Shown in pieces: positions 18,055 through 26,009 of a DNA stretch of 64,000 nucleotides. The stretch spans positions 123,466 through 187,465 of the forward strand of contig JADJSZ010000002.1 of the NCBI GenBank assembly GCA_016711405.1. Direction: 5' to 3'. Numbering within the stretch: position 1 is the first letter of the stretch; each line of letters begins with the position of its first letter. This stretch comes from Candidatus Hadersleviella danica (GTDB lineage Bacteria > Chloroflexota > Anaerolineae > Promineifilales > Promineifilaceae). A model generated the notes under the pieces. It saw only the letters and a program-made list of their open reading frames with translations, searched no databases and was not told the DNA's origin. Both the position numbers and the translations under genes were made by a program.

Positions 18055-19113
18055 CTAACCAGTGCTCACGCGCCATTGGCCAAAAGCACGGGTGCTGTTG
18101 ATGAGGATGGCCATACTTTGGAATAGGTTATGCGCAATGAGGGGCAGGGCGGGGTGGGGGATGGTCGCGCCGATTTGGCTGGCCAGCAAAATGGTGAGGT
18201 CGTTGCCCAGCAGTTGGAGCATGGCCATGTGGAGCATTTGGGCATGGGGCACGGCCGAGGTTGAGTAAGTGACCGACGGAACTGCTTGGGCAATGCCAAT
18301 GAGTTCATGTGCCAAGGTGCGTAAAGCCCCGCTGAAATGAACAAAATCGCCGATGCCGTTCATCGCCTCCAGCGGGTTATCTGATTCATAAAGGGTGAGG
18401 GCGGCGAGACGGCCGAGGACGGCCACCATGCGGCTGTGGTATTCGGGGTCGCCATCCAGCGCGGTAGCGCCAATGCCCAGTCGTCGCAAATCGTCGGCCG
18501 AATGGCGAATTTTATCCATGCTCCGCTCGAGACTGAGGGCGAAAATCTCGAGTTGCTGTTTTTGGCGCAACACGGCCGCCAACTGGGCCAACTCGGCCAG
18601 CATCTCATCCAACCGCCACAAACAGCCCAGCCGAGCGGCGGTGGTGAGGGTATCGGCCGTGGTTTGGGAGAGGTTAACATGGTTGTGGGGCGAGATGGGC
18701 TTGCGCGAATCGGCCAGCCGATAGCCCAGCCGTTCGTTGGCCAAATTGGCCAAGACTTCGTTCAGATTGGTGTCGTGGTTGGCTCCCGCTTCGGTTTGGA
18801 AGGGGTCTACCACAAATTGGGTGTGCCAGCGCCCTTCAAGCACTTCATCGGCCGCGACGATAATTGCTTGGGCAATTGCCTCGCCTGAAATGATTTGCTC
18901 CCCTACTGACTTATCTTTGAACAGACCTAAATCGGCATTGACTTCGGCCGCCGCCCGCTTGACCAAAGCCACGCCCCACACCCATGCGGGGGATGGTTTT
19001 TGGCCCGTAATGAGGGCTTGTTCGATGGCTCGTTCGGTTTGTACTCCCCAATATATTTCGGTGGGAAGGCTTCCTTCCGCCAGCGCATTGGGTTCAATAC
19101 GATACTCCGACAT
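18055..19113 (-). CDS. short, degenerate class II fumarase/aspartase-like protein
   Basis: The first 160 residues clearly follow the fumarase/aspartase superfamily: PTEIYWGVQTERAIE, RWHTQFVVDPFQ, GANHDTNLNEVLAN and HNHVNLSQTTADT align with the usual AYYGIQT, DQFQTG..STNMNxNEV and NDHVNxSQSTNDT blocks. However, the protein has 352 aa rather than about 460. The third signature GSSxMPxKxN, which carries the catalytic serine loop, is replaced by YSTSAVPHAQ, and the NEVLAN block lacks the GTST part. Classical fumarase or aspartase activity is therefore doubtful; a diverged lyase or a catalytically dead scaffold is more likely. It is a single gene with no operon partner. Confidence 0.75.
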   Translation of the reverse strand: MSEYRIEPNALAEGSLPTEIYWGVQTERAIEQALITGQKPSPAWVWGVALVKRAAAEVNADLGLFKDKSVGEQIISGEAIAQAIIVAADEVLEGRWHTQFVVDPFQTEAGANHDTNLNEVLANLANERLGYRLADSRKPISPHNHVNLSQTTADTLTTAARLGCLWRLDEMLAELAQLAAVLRQKQQLEIFALSLERSMDKIRHSADDLRRLGIGATALDGDPEYHSRMVAVLGRLAALTLYESDNPLEAMNGIGDFVHFSGALRTLAHELIGIAQAVPSVTYSTSAVPHAQMLHMAMLQLLGNDLTILLASQIGATIPHPALPLIAHNLFQSMAILINSTRAFGQWRVSTG

Positions 19114-19314
19114 ATCACTTCCTTACAACTGCAATCGCTTCGTATTCACAATCGTACTCAATTATAGGTACAGGGAGTTACAACAGGGATTACGGTTGTT
19201 TGATGGATATATCTCGGTTTTGGCTTTTTTCTAATCGCAGAGCGCGTCGAGGTGCAGAGGGTCCTCTGGAATTTCCTTTGCGTTTTCCGCTTAAATCCCA
19301 TTTTTTTGCCAGAC
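19114..19314. other. gap between co-oriented genes
   Basis: No gene is supported. A stretch near 19228-19275 (GCAGAGCGCGTCGAGGTGCAG then GGTCCTCTGG) resembles a decayed short-repeat hairpin; otherwise nothing is recognisable. Confidence 0.35.
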
Positions 19315-20235
19315 TTAGCTCTCATCCCCAAATAACCCCTCTAACCCTTCCGTCCACACATCGTCCAGCGGGTCAAAGGTCAGTTCATTAAACTCTTCGG
19401 CCAGTTGGGTCATGTAGGCTTGGATGTCGAAATCGGCCGATTCATCCATCAGCGTGGCTAGTTGCTCATCAAGAGAAAGGCGTAGTTGTAGGCTTTGCTC
19501 TTCCAGTTCCCTGAGGTTGAGCCTGAGGCCAAACAGTCGGCCGAGGCGGCGCAAAATGTCGTACCATGCCTTAAAATCGTTTTCGATACGCAACCCTTGG
19601 GCGATGGGTTCGTAGCCAAAATCGTAGGCGGGAACCAAGGCGTGGAGTGCGAGCCATGCCAGCTTCTGCTCGGCCGCACGGGCAACCATGTAAGAACCAA
19701 TGGTGACCCCCCCCTCATAGTTGGAATAATGCATCGCATACTCATCTAGCTCCGCCTTCATGCTGGCCAAACTGTAGGAGCAAGAGATATACCGCTCTTT
19801 GTCGTAGGGGATGGAGCCATAGACACCCCCTAGGGCAACCGCTTTTTCAACGCGCAAGGTTTGGGCAAGGTGGAGGAGAACGGCCGCATATTGCTCCACA
19901 TGCAAATGTGGCTCATCCCCAATAAAAATGAGCAGACCCTGTTCTTCATTCCCTGTGTAGAAAATTTCATTGCGCCGCATTTCCAGCCCCTGCACCATGC
20001 CCTCATCTAGTTGAATCATGGGGCGCAAAAAATGATGAGTCCCCGGCAGTTGGAAGAGGTAAAAGTCATCCGGGCGAATTTCGCCAATTTTGCGGGCGTT
20101 GGTCAGCTCCACAAGGTATTGGGGTAGGGCGGAGGATGTACTGCCTGCATCTGCCCATTGTCGCCAGCCCAAAATCAGGTGCATGTGCTGGCTACGCGGC
20201 CGTTCCCATAAGTTGAGTTGGGGGTAAGTTTCCAT
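19315..20235 (-). CDS. PAC2 family protein
   Basis: This protein of about 306 aa has the PAC2 (proteasome-assembly-chaperone-2-like) fold outline: LILGWRQWADAG near residue 25, GLLIFIGDEPHLH near 100, VEKAVALGGVYGSIPYDKER near 140 and EGGVTIGSYMVARAAE near 185. The C-terminal third is acidic and helical. Bacterial PAC2 proteins have no firmly established function. The open frame extends to 20379 only by translating a repeat array, so the ATG at 20233-20235 is used. Confidence 0.82.
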   Translation of the reverse strand: METYPQLNLWERPRSQHMHLILGWRQWADAGSTSSALPQYLVELTNARKIGEIRPDDFYLFQLPGTHHFLRPMIQLDEGMVQGLEMRRNEIFYTGNEEQGLLIFIGDEPHLHVEQYAAVLLHLAQTLRVEKAVALGGVYGSIPYDKERYISCSYSLASMKAELDEYAMHYSNYEGGVTIGSYMVARAAEQKLAWLALHALVPAYDFGYEPIAQGLRIENDFKAWYDILRRLGRLFGLRLNLRELEEQSLQLRLSLDEQLATLMDESADFDIQAYMTQLAEEFNELTFDPLDDVWTEGLEGLFGDES

Positions 20236-20258
20236 GTGAGTGTTGAGTAAGGTACTCG

Positions 20259-20346
20259 AGAAAAAGATAGAGGGTAGAGATAGAGGAACGCGATAGGCTG
20301 AACAACTGCGTTCTCCTCTATCTCTATCTCTTTTCTCTATCTTCTG
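20259..20346. repeat. short-repeat hairpin (GATAGAG / CTCTATC units), type I copy 1
   Basis: The purine arm GATAGAGGGTAGAGATAGAGG pairs with the pyrimidine arm CCTCTATCTCTATCTC. The loop region contains AACGCGATAGGC. A related element at 21799 shares arms and loop core. Confidence 0.75.
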
Positions 20347-20377
20347 ACTATACCAGCAAGGTGGGGTGGCTGTAAAC

Positions 20378-20411
20378 AAAAAACGGGGTGCTGTCGGCCG
20401 ACAGCACCCCG
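20378..20411 (-). terminator. terminator of the beta-helix protein gene
   Basis: CGGGGTGCTGTCGG with its complement forms a continuous perfect palindrome at 20384-20411, followed on the minus strand by T residues (20378-20383). The palindrome centre is the CGGCCG hexamer. Confidence 0.85.
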
Positions 20412-20433
20412 CTGAACATGGCGTGGGGGAAGG

Positions 20434-21648
20434 TTAACGGCGGCGGGTGGGGGCAAGGCGCACGGCCGTGGCCAAACCGAGCAGGAGGAACATGCCGACC
20501 GCAAGGGCAACGGGCACGGCCGATTGGCCGAGTTGGAGGTCGCTCAGGGTAACGGCCGTGGGGGTAAAGCTCTCCACCGCGCCCGCATCACAATTTTGGC
20601 CCGCACGGGAGAAACCCCGTTGGTCGGTGGCTTCGCAGGTAGCACTACCTGTGTTAACGGCCGAGTTCGTGGAGAGAAGCGGCAAGGCGGGTGGGTGTGT
20701 CCCGGCCGTGGGTGCCGCAGGGGTCAATGCCGCAAAATCTGACACGTTGGCATTCTGAGTGAAACCCGTGCAACCAGCGGCCGAGGCATAGCTATTGGTC
20801 ACATTAAACGTCCCCCCCGCTTGGATAGAACAACTCCCTGCTCCTGAAAATATAGAATTATTGACATTGGCCGTTGCCGTTGAAGCAACACGAATGGCTG
20901 TACCTGCCGTTGATGCTGTGTTGTTATGGGTTGTCACATTGTTCAGCGTTACGGTTCCGTCATTGATGGCAATCGCCCCACCATTATTGCCTGTGTTATT
21001 CCCTATAAATGTCGTATTGTGAATGCTCCCGCTAGCTGTATCGTAGCGTACCGCACCACCAGATGCGGCCGAATTATTGCCCCCAAAAAAGCTCTCTCTA
21101 ATAGTTACTGTTGCCCCAGCCCCTGTGGCATAAACAGCACCTGCTGTTGATCCAATCCCTGTGTTGTTAACAATGGATGAGTTCCGAATCGTTAAAGTGG
21201 TACCTGCATTAACTCGCAAGACAGAACCACTGCTATTATTTCTGCGGAAATCTTGGAGGATTAATCCATTAATTTCTATTGCCCCACCACTCGTTATGAG
21301 TGCGAGAAAGCGGAAATCTGAGGCTCCCCCACCACCATTGATAGTGACACGAGCGTAATTATCCACCCCATTCGTGCCATCAATGATGAGGGTTTTGGCT
21401 TGATCCATATTGGGCAGGGCCGCGGCTAGGGTAATATTTACGGGAAATGTGCAGTTAGCAGTAAAGGACACCGTATCAGAAGGATTTCCACTGGTACGAG
21501 CGGCATTATAAGCGGCTATAAATTCTGTCGCCCCACAGGGTGCGGCGACTTGAAAGGTGGCCGCTTCGGCCGGGCGAACCCCCACTGTGCCCCACAAAGC
21601 GAGTGCCACAAAGAGTGCGATGAGCGAGAGAATCTGTTTGGTTTGCAT
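20434..21648 (-). CDS. secreted right-handed beta-helix protein with C-terminal membrane anchor
   Basis: A signal peptide (residues 1-29, ending AEAA) is followed by about 300 residues of parallel beta-helix. N-N-T and G-G-A-V repeats are visible, for example GGAVRYDTASGSIHNTTF and NNGGAIAINDG. An Asp/Cys-containing closing module (EATDQRGFSRAGQNCDAGAVES) resembles the choice-of-anchor Q repeat domain. The C-terminus has one hydrophobic helix and RLAPTRRR, consistent with retention in the membrane. Likely a cell-surface adhesin-like protein; ligand unknown. AAGGAAGG precedes the ATG and a strong terminator follows. A paralogous design is found at 43710-44846. Confidence 0.85.
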   Translation of the reverse strand: MQTKQILSLIALFVALALWGTVGVRPAEAATFQVAAPCGATEFIAAYNAARTSGNPSDTVSFTANCTFPVNITLAAALPNMDQAKTLIIDGTNGVDNYARVTINGGGGASDFRFLALITSGGAIEINGLILQDFRRNNSSGSVLRVNAGTTLTIRNSSIVNNTGIGSTAGAVYATGAGATVTIRESFFGGNNSAASGGAVRYDTASGSIHNTTFIGNNTGNNGGAIAINDGTVTLNNVTTHNNTASTAGTAIRVASTATANVNNSIFSGAGSCSIQAGGTFNVTNSYASAAGCTGFTQNANVSDFAALTPAAPTAGTHPPALPLLSTNSAVNTGSATCEATDQRGFSRAGQNCDAGAVESFTPTAVTLSDLQLGQSAVPVALAVGMFLLLGLATAVRLAPTRRR

Positions 21649-21798
21649 GGTATACCTTCCTTATTTTGGTCTAGGCGTTGGATACAAAGCTGGAAACAAC
21701 TTGCCCTTATCCCAAATTTAATTACAAGTAGTACCATAATACCATGTCTTATCTTACGATTGAGGCTTCGCAATGGTTATAAAGTGGTTATAAAAGTT

Positions 21799-21867
21799 AG
21801 AGATAGAAATTGGAGATAGAGGGGAACGCAATAGGCCAGCCTATCATGTTTCCTCTATCTCCATTTC
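21799..21867. repeat. short-repeat hairpin (GATAGAG / CTCTATC units), type I copy 2
   Basis: GAGATAGAAATTGGAGATAGAGG pairs with CCTCTATCTCC. The inner part AACGCAATAGGC nearly matches AACGCGATAGGC of the copy at 20259. It abuts the stop codon of the next minus-strand gene. Confidence 0.75.
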
Positions 21868-22339
21868 AATAGCCAGAGGTATCTTCTTTGGCTTCGGTGG
21901 GCCAGCGTTTGCCTACGGCCGCCGCAATTTTCGCGGCCGTGCGCTCGGGCAAATCTATCCAAATATGGGGGGCACGCTCACAGCGAATCCGCACAAATTT
22001 TTGCCATAGCATCTCCTTACTCGTCAACGACAACTCATCCCACGGTACCAAAAACGGCCGATGCCCCGCCCGAAACATCCAAAACACCCCAAACAACAAT
22101 CCCTCCTCATAAGCGGTAAATTCCACAGCGGCACTGTAATTGGCCCAGCGCATACTCAGCGTTTGCCACTTCCACTGCCCTAGTGGTTCATCCCAAACCG
22201 TGGTAAAGGGGTAGGCGGTGGCTAAAGTTCCCCAACCAGCGACGGCCGAAATGAGAAAGATGATGGCCGACCAAAACAAAGGGAATACAATTAGGAAAGC
22301 TAAGGTAATAAGAATATAGAGCCAAGTACCGTCCATCAT
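21866..22339 (-). CDS. hypothetical membrane protein
   Basis: This 157-aa protein has one or two N-terminal membrane segments (about residues 7-40) followed by a soluble cytoplasmic domain of about 110 residues with GLLFGVFWMFRAGHRPFLVPWDEL. I do not recognise the family; the layout resembles small PH-like or YcxB-like membrane-associated proteins. It ends next to the type I hairpin. Confidence 0.65.
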   Translation of the reverse strand: MMDGTWLYILITLAFLIVFPLFWSAIIFLISAVAGWGTLATAYPFTTVWDEPLGQWKWQTLSMRWANYSAAVEFTAYEEGLLFGVFWMFRAGHRPFLVPWDELSLTSKEMLWQKFVRIRCERAPHIWIDLPERTAAKIAAAVGKRWPTEAKEDTSGY

Positions 22340-22459
22340 TTTAGCCTCTTTGGGTCATCTACTATTACCCACATCTTTTTCTCTCTGGGAAAACCGCCCT
22401 CACAAAACATGGTTGTGGAGAATAGATAGTTTGGGTCATGCTTCAAGTGCAATCCACCC

Positions 22460-23386
22460 TTATAGATTGGGGGTCTGTTCAATGGCTCCCAAGTGGAAAA
22501 ACGTTTGCGCTTCGTATTTTTGCTTGCTACAGCCCACCAATAAATTGGCCACCTCTTCCGTGCGAAGCTGAACGGTATAGGTGAGACCCTCGGCCGTGGC
22601 AAATTCGATGCACGGCTCGGCGGATAGTTCCACGGCCGTGACCACAAACGCCCCCAATCTCATCTGCCCCGTGTGTTGGCGCACAAAATAATCGGCCGCT
22701 TGCACCGCTGGCGCATAACAGGTTCGGCCGCGATACCCCGCCGCCACCACCTCCCCCTGTTGGCTGGCATGAATAATGGCGGGCACACGGCTGGGGCTGA
22801 TTTGGCCATAATAGACCCCGTGGGGCAACACCACGGCCGTGGCCGCATACCGATGCCCCCCAATGTGTGTGCATTGCCACACCTGTTCGGCGGGCAATTC
22901 GGCCGCCATCTGCTGGTAAATGGGCAACCCAAATTTGGCACAACATTGGTCGCGCTTGCCATTGGTGCAGACCAAAAAGAGCGGCGCGGCCGTGTATGCG
23001 GGGTGTTGGGCGGCCGTGTCCGCCACCAATTCCGCCACATCCACTGCCAAAAGCGCCTCATCGGTGGCGCAAAACAGGCTGTACAGCCGCTGGTCGCTCT
23101 CGCGGGTAATGGCCACAAAAAAATGACGGCCGCTTCCCGCTTGCTCTCGCTCGTGGCGAATAAACAAAACGCGGCTGTGGGGCAACGCGGCCGTTTGGGC
23201 CTGCAACCACGCCTGCACGGCCGTGGGCAACTCATTCTGCTCCACCGCCTGCGCTCCCCACGGGCCTGCATACTCTAAAATCAACCAAATCACCGTTTCG
23301 TCGGCGGCCGTGCCCGCCAACGGCTCCCCCGTTTGCACAGATTGTACGGCACAAAATTCACTTAAATTTTCAGTTGTCATGGTCAT
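22460..23386 (-). CDS. sucrase/ferredoxin-like family protein (thioredoxin-like [2Fe-2S])
   Basis: This 308-aa protein carries the two hallmark segments of the sucrase/ferredoxin-like family: LVCTNGKRDQCCAKFG near residue 145 and WQCTHIGGHRYAATAVVLP near 170. Their Cys and His residues likely bind an Fe-S cluster in a thioredoxin-like fold. The N-terminal part (RVLFIRHE) and a C-terminal beta domain complete the family outline. Function is poorly known. The start codon lies inside a GTCATTT heptad repeat and has no Shine-Dalgarno. Confidence 0.85.
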   Translation of the reverse strand: MTMTTENLSEFCAVQSVQTGEPLAGTAADETVIWLILEYAGPWGAQAVEQNELPTAVQAWLQAQTAALPHSRVLFIRHEREQAGSGRHFFVAITRESDQRLYSLFCATDEALLAVDVAELVADTAAQHPAYTAAPLFLVCTNGKRDQCCAKFGLPIYQQMAAELPAEQVWQCTHIGGHRYAATAVVLPHGVYYGQISPSRVPAIIHASQQGEVVAAGYRGRTCYAPAVQAADYFVRQHTGQMRLGAFVVTAVELSAEPCIEFATAEGLTYTVQLRTEEVANLLVGCSKQKYEAQTFFHLGAIEQTPNL

Positions 23387-23454
23387 TTGTCATTTGTCAT
23401 TGGTCACTGGCTCATCTTCCCCAACTACTTTTTGCTCATTGCTCATTGCTAATT
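23375..23454. repeat. heptad arrays (GTCATTT and GCTCATT units)
   Basis: Four units of GTCATNN (23375-23406) overlap the start codon of the minus-strand gene, and a second block of GCTCATT units follows at 23434-23454. The gap to the divergent MFS gene contains little else. Confidence 0.7.
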
Positions 23455-23485
23455 CAACCTCACCAATATACCCCTTTTAGACCCA

Positions 23486-24721
23486 ATGTCCCAACATCCC
23501 CACACCCCATCTAAACCCCCTATTTGGCGCCAACCCACCACCATCTACCTCTTCATTATCGGAGCCAATTCATTGGGTTTGGCACTCATGTTCACCATGA
23601 GCAATGTCTACCGCGTTGGCGCAGGGTTAACCGCCATGCAACTGGTGTTGGTCGGAACCATGCTCGAGCTATCCGTTTTTTTGTTCGAGATACCCACAGG
23701 CATTGTGGCCGATGTGTACAGCCGCCGTTTGTCAGTCATTACTGGCTATGCCCTCATTGGGTTGGGCTTTTTACTCGAGGCGGCCGTGCCGTGGGTCGTC
23801 ACCATTTGGCTGGCGCAATGGGTGTGGGGCATCGGCTACACCTTCACCAGCGGGGCGCGGGAGGCATGGCTGGCCGATGAAGTGGGCGAGGAAAACTTGT
23901 CCCATGTTTATTTACGCGCCGCCCAAGTGGGGCAAGCGATGAGCTTGGTGGGCGTGGGGCTGGCCACCCTGTTAGCCACGGTACGGCTCAATCTGCCCAT
24001 GTGGCTGGGCGGCGGGGTGATGCTGGCCACGGCCGTTGCCCTCGCCTTCACCATGCCCGAAACGGGTTTCCATCCCACCCCCCGCGAAGAGCGCACCACA
24101 TGGGGGCAAATGGGGCATATTTTCCGCGAGGGCGGCCGTGTCGTGCGCCGCTCCCCCTTGCTGATGACCATCTTTGCCATCTCGCTCTGCATTGGCTTGG
24201 CCAGCGAAGGGTTAGACAGGTTCTGGCAAGCCCATTTCCTCACCAATTTTACATTGCCCAACTTGGGGGCGTTGGATAGCGTGGCGTGGTTTGGCATCAT
24301 GCAAATCGTCACCACCTTGCTGGTGCTGGGGCTAACCCAATGGTTGCGGCGGCGCAACCTAGAGGATGACCAAACGGCCGTGCGCCTCCTTTTTACCCTC
24401 AAATTTGTCATGATAGGTGGGGTTTTTGCTTTGGCATGGGCAGGCAACTTTGCCGTGGCCATCGCCGCTTACTGGACAACTTTCGTCTTTCGCTCCCTCA
24501 CTTACCCCATCTACAACGCATGGCTCATTCGCCAAACAGAGCCACAGGTGCGGGCGACAGTGCTTTCCATGCACGGCCAAATGGATTCGCTGGGCCAAAT
24601 CGCCAGCGGCCCCCTCATGGGGGTCATTGCCACGGTTGGCTCGTTCCGCTGGGCGCTCACGGCCGTGGGGGTTTTGTGGACGGCCGTCTTGCCTCTGCTC
24701 GGCCGTGCCCGTAAACGATAA
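23486..24721 (+). CDS. MFS transporter
   Basis: This 411-aa protein has about twelve hydrophobic segments. The loop after the second helix contains the MFS motif A variant EIPTGIVADVYSRRLS, typical of drug or metabolite exporters. A second half of similar layout begins after residue 205. The substrate cannot be predicted and no regulator is adjacent. It ends GRARKR. No Shine-Dalgarno is seen. Confidence 0.87.
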   Translation: MSQHPHTPSKPPIWRQPTTIYLFIIGANSLGLALMFTMSNVYRVGAGLTAMQLVLVGTMLELSVFLFEIPTGIVADVYSRRLSVITGYALIGLGFLLEAAVPWVVTIWLAQWVWGIGYTFTSGAREAWLADEVGEENLSHVYLRAAQVGQAMSLVGVGLATLLATVRLNLPMWLGGGVMLATAVALAFTMPETGFHPTPREERTTWGQMGHIFREGGRVVRRSPLLMTIFAISLCIGLASEGLDRFWQAHFLTNFTLPNLGALDSVAWFGIMQIVTTLLVLGLTQWLRRRNLEDDQTAVRLLFTLKFVMIGGVFALAWAGNFAVAIAAYWTTFVFRSLTYPIYNAWLIRQTEPQVRATVLSMHGQMDSLGQIASGPLMGVIATVGSFRWALTAVGVLWTAVLPLLGRARKR

Positions 24722-24802
24722 TCTAAAATTATTGGAAATTTGTTGGTTATTTTAATTGTTTGTGCAATAAATTTATTTTTTGCCCAAAACGATACAGAAT
24801 AC

Positions 24803-24831
24803 TTGACAACGATGCTAAATTATTTTATTAT
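24803..24831 (+). promoter_or_regulatory. strong sigma-70 promoter
   Basis: TTGACA (24803-24808), exactly 17 bp and TATTAT (24826-24831) match consensus in 11 of 12 positions. The first codon downstream is about 250 nt away, which implies a long leader or an unannotated small RNA. Confidence 0.65.
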
Positions 24832-24975
24832 CTTTTTCGTACTGCTATCCTATTTCCACCCCTACCCAATCGCACCAAATCCATAGCGGATTATCGTGCG
24901 GCCGTATTTCGGCCGACACAACTGTTTGCACTCCCTCCAGTTACACTCACCACGGTCATAAACATTGGTATATAA

Positions 24976-25032
24976 GTCTACTCGTGTACTGGTGTGTTTT
25001 AATACACCAATAAACCAATACACCAATACACA
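24976..25032. repeat. octad-repeat hairpin (ACACCAAT units)
   Basis: The left arm CTCGTGTACTGGTGTGTT pairs with the right arm AATACACCAATAAACCAATACACC. The same 8-bp unit recurs at 48193, 56650 and 60086. Confidence 0.75.
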
Positions 25033-25087
25033 GAATGCCAAAATATGACCGTGAAAACGATCCACTCACCCCTTCGGACAAAACATC

Positions 25088-25813
25088 ATGGTAATGCCCA
25101 CAATCGAAAAAACAAAAACAACCTATACCCTCAGCATCGCCCTCTTTGCCATAGGGCTTGTCACAGGGCTTCTTTTTTACACAGTCGCCCTCTGGGGGCG
25201 CCTCGAGGCTTCCCAGTTTGAGCCACCCGTCATGGGCGATGAACCACTCGAATCCTTGCGTTGCCCCACCCTCATCACGCCCAATGAAACGAGTTACGCC
25301 AGCGCATGGATAGAAAATCCCACCGACCGGCCAATGCCCCGCTTTATCGAAACCCGCATCAGCGAAGGCTCCGTCATCTTTGTGCGCGAACTCGAAGAAC
25401 GCATTGACTTGCAACCCGGCGAACAACACGAACTCGTCTGGCCCATGACAGCCAGCGATGCGGCATGGGGGCGCATGATTCTCCTGCACGCCACTGTCTT
25501 GCGGAACAACACCTTTGCCTCGCAATCGGGTGTTTGTGGCGTGGTTGTGGCCAATGTGCCTTTTGTGACAGGGCGGCAATTATCGGCCGCGCTTCTAACC
25601 ACCACCGTTTTGGGATTGGTGGTGGGTACGGGGATGTGGTGGACGATTCATCGGCCAGTGGTTGGGCAAGCACTCCAAAAAGGGCAAATGATGGCTATCT
25701 TCACCCTCATTCTGCTCATCGGTCTGCTCGTCACCCTCACAGGCCAATGGGTATTTGGCTTAGGCATCTTTGCCATTCTCCTGCTCTTCTCCGTGACCAC
25801 GTTTGCGCGGTAA
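25088..25813 (+). CDS. hypothetical membrane protein with extracytoplasmic domain
   Basis: This 241-aa protein has one N-terminal membrane segment (about 15-35), an extracytoplasmic region of about 120 residues with conserved-looking LRCPTLITPNETSYASAWIENPTDRP (split here for description, an immunoglobulin-like beta pattern) and about three further membrane helices at the C-terminus. I do not recognise it. The alternative start two codons downstream (MPTIEK) is equally possible. Confidence 0.7.
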   Translation: MVMPTIEKTKTTYTLSIALFAIGLVTGLLFYTVALWGRLEASQFEPPVMGDEPLESLRCPTLITPNETSYASAWIENPTDRPMPRFIETRISEGSVIFVRELEERIDLQPGEQHELVWPMTASDAAWGRMILLHATVLRNNTFASQSGVCGVVVANVPFVTGRQLSAALLTTTVLGLVVGTGMWWTIHRPVVGQALQKGQMMAIFTLILLIGLLVTLTGQWVFGLGIFAILLLFSVTTFAR

Positions 25814-25903
25814 CGACAAGTATCTCTTCAACCATTCAGCTTTAACCCGTTTTTTCGCCTAGCAAACGGAGATTAAGCATCGGGTAAAGGTTGTGCCACC
25901 AGA

Positions 25904-26004
25904 AAGACAAATGAGGGACAATGAGCAAGGAACAAGGAACAAATATAGTTGGTAAATGGAAGCCAATAACCAATAACGAATAACCAATAACCCTATCAAG
26001 GACA
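25904..26004. repeat. mixed heptad arrays (GGACAAT/GGAACAA and ATAACCA units)
   Basis: Units related to GACAATG and GGAACAA (25904-25942) are followed by CAATAAC/GAATAAC units (25964-25992). Unlike most arrays this one is unidirectional, with no obvious inverted arm. It ends at the ribosome site of the next gene. Confidence 0.65.
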
Positions 26005-26009
26005 ATGCT

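Larger units (their letters stand above)
24722..25087. other. AT-rich gap with promoter and repeat array
   Basis: No gene is supported. The stretch is clearly AT-rich to about 24850, carries a near-consensus promoter (24803-24831), a CGGCCG-centred inverted sequence at 24898-24914 (GCGGCCGTATTTCGGCCG) and an octad hairpin (24976-25032). Confidence 0.5.

Noticed and set aside
22336..22647. 103-aa minus-strand ORF before the 157-aa membrane protein
   Set aside because: It overlaps the end of the sucrase/ferredoxin-like gene in another frame and has no ribosome site or domain.
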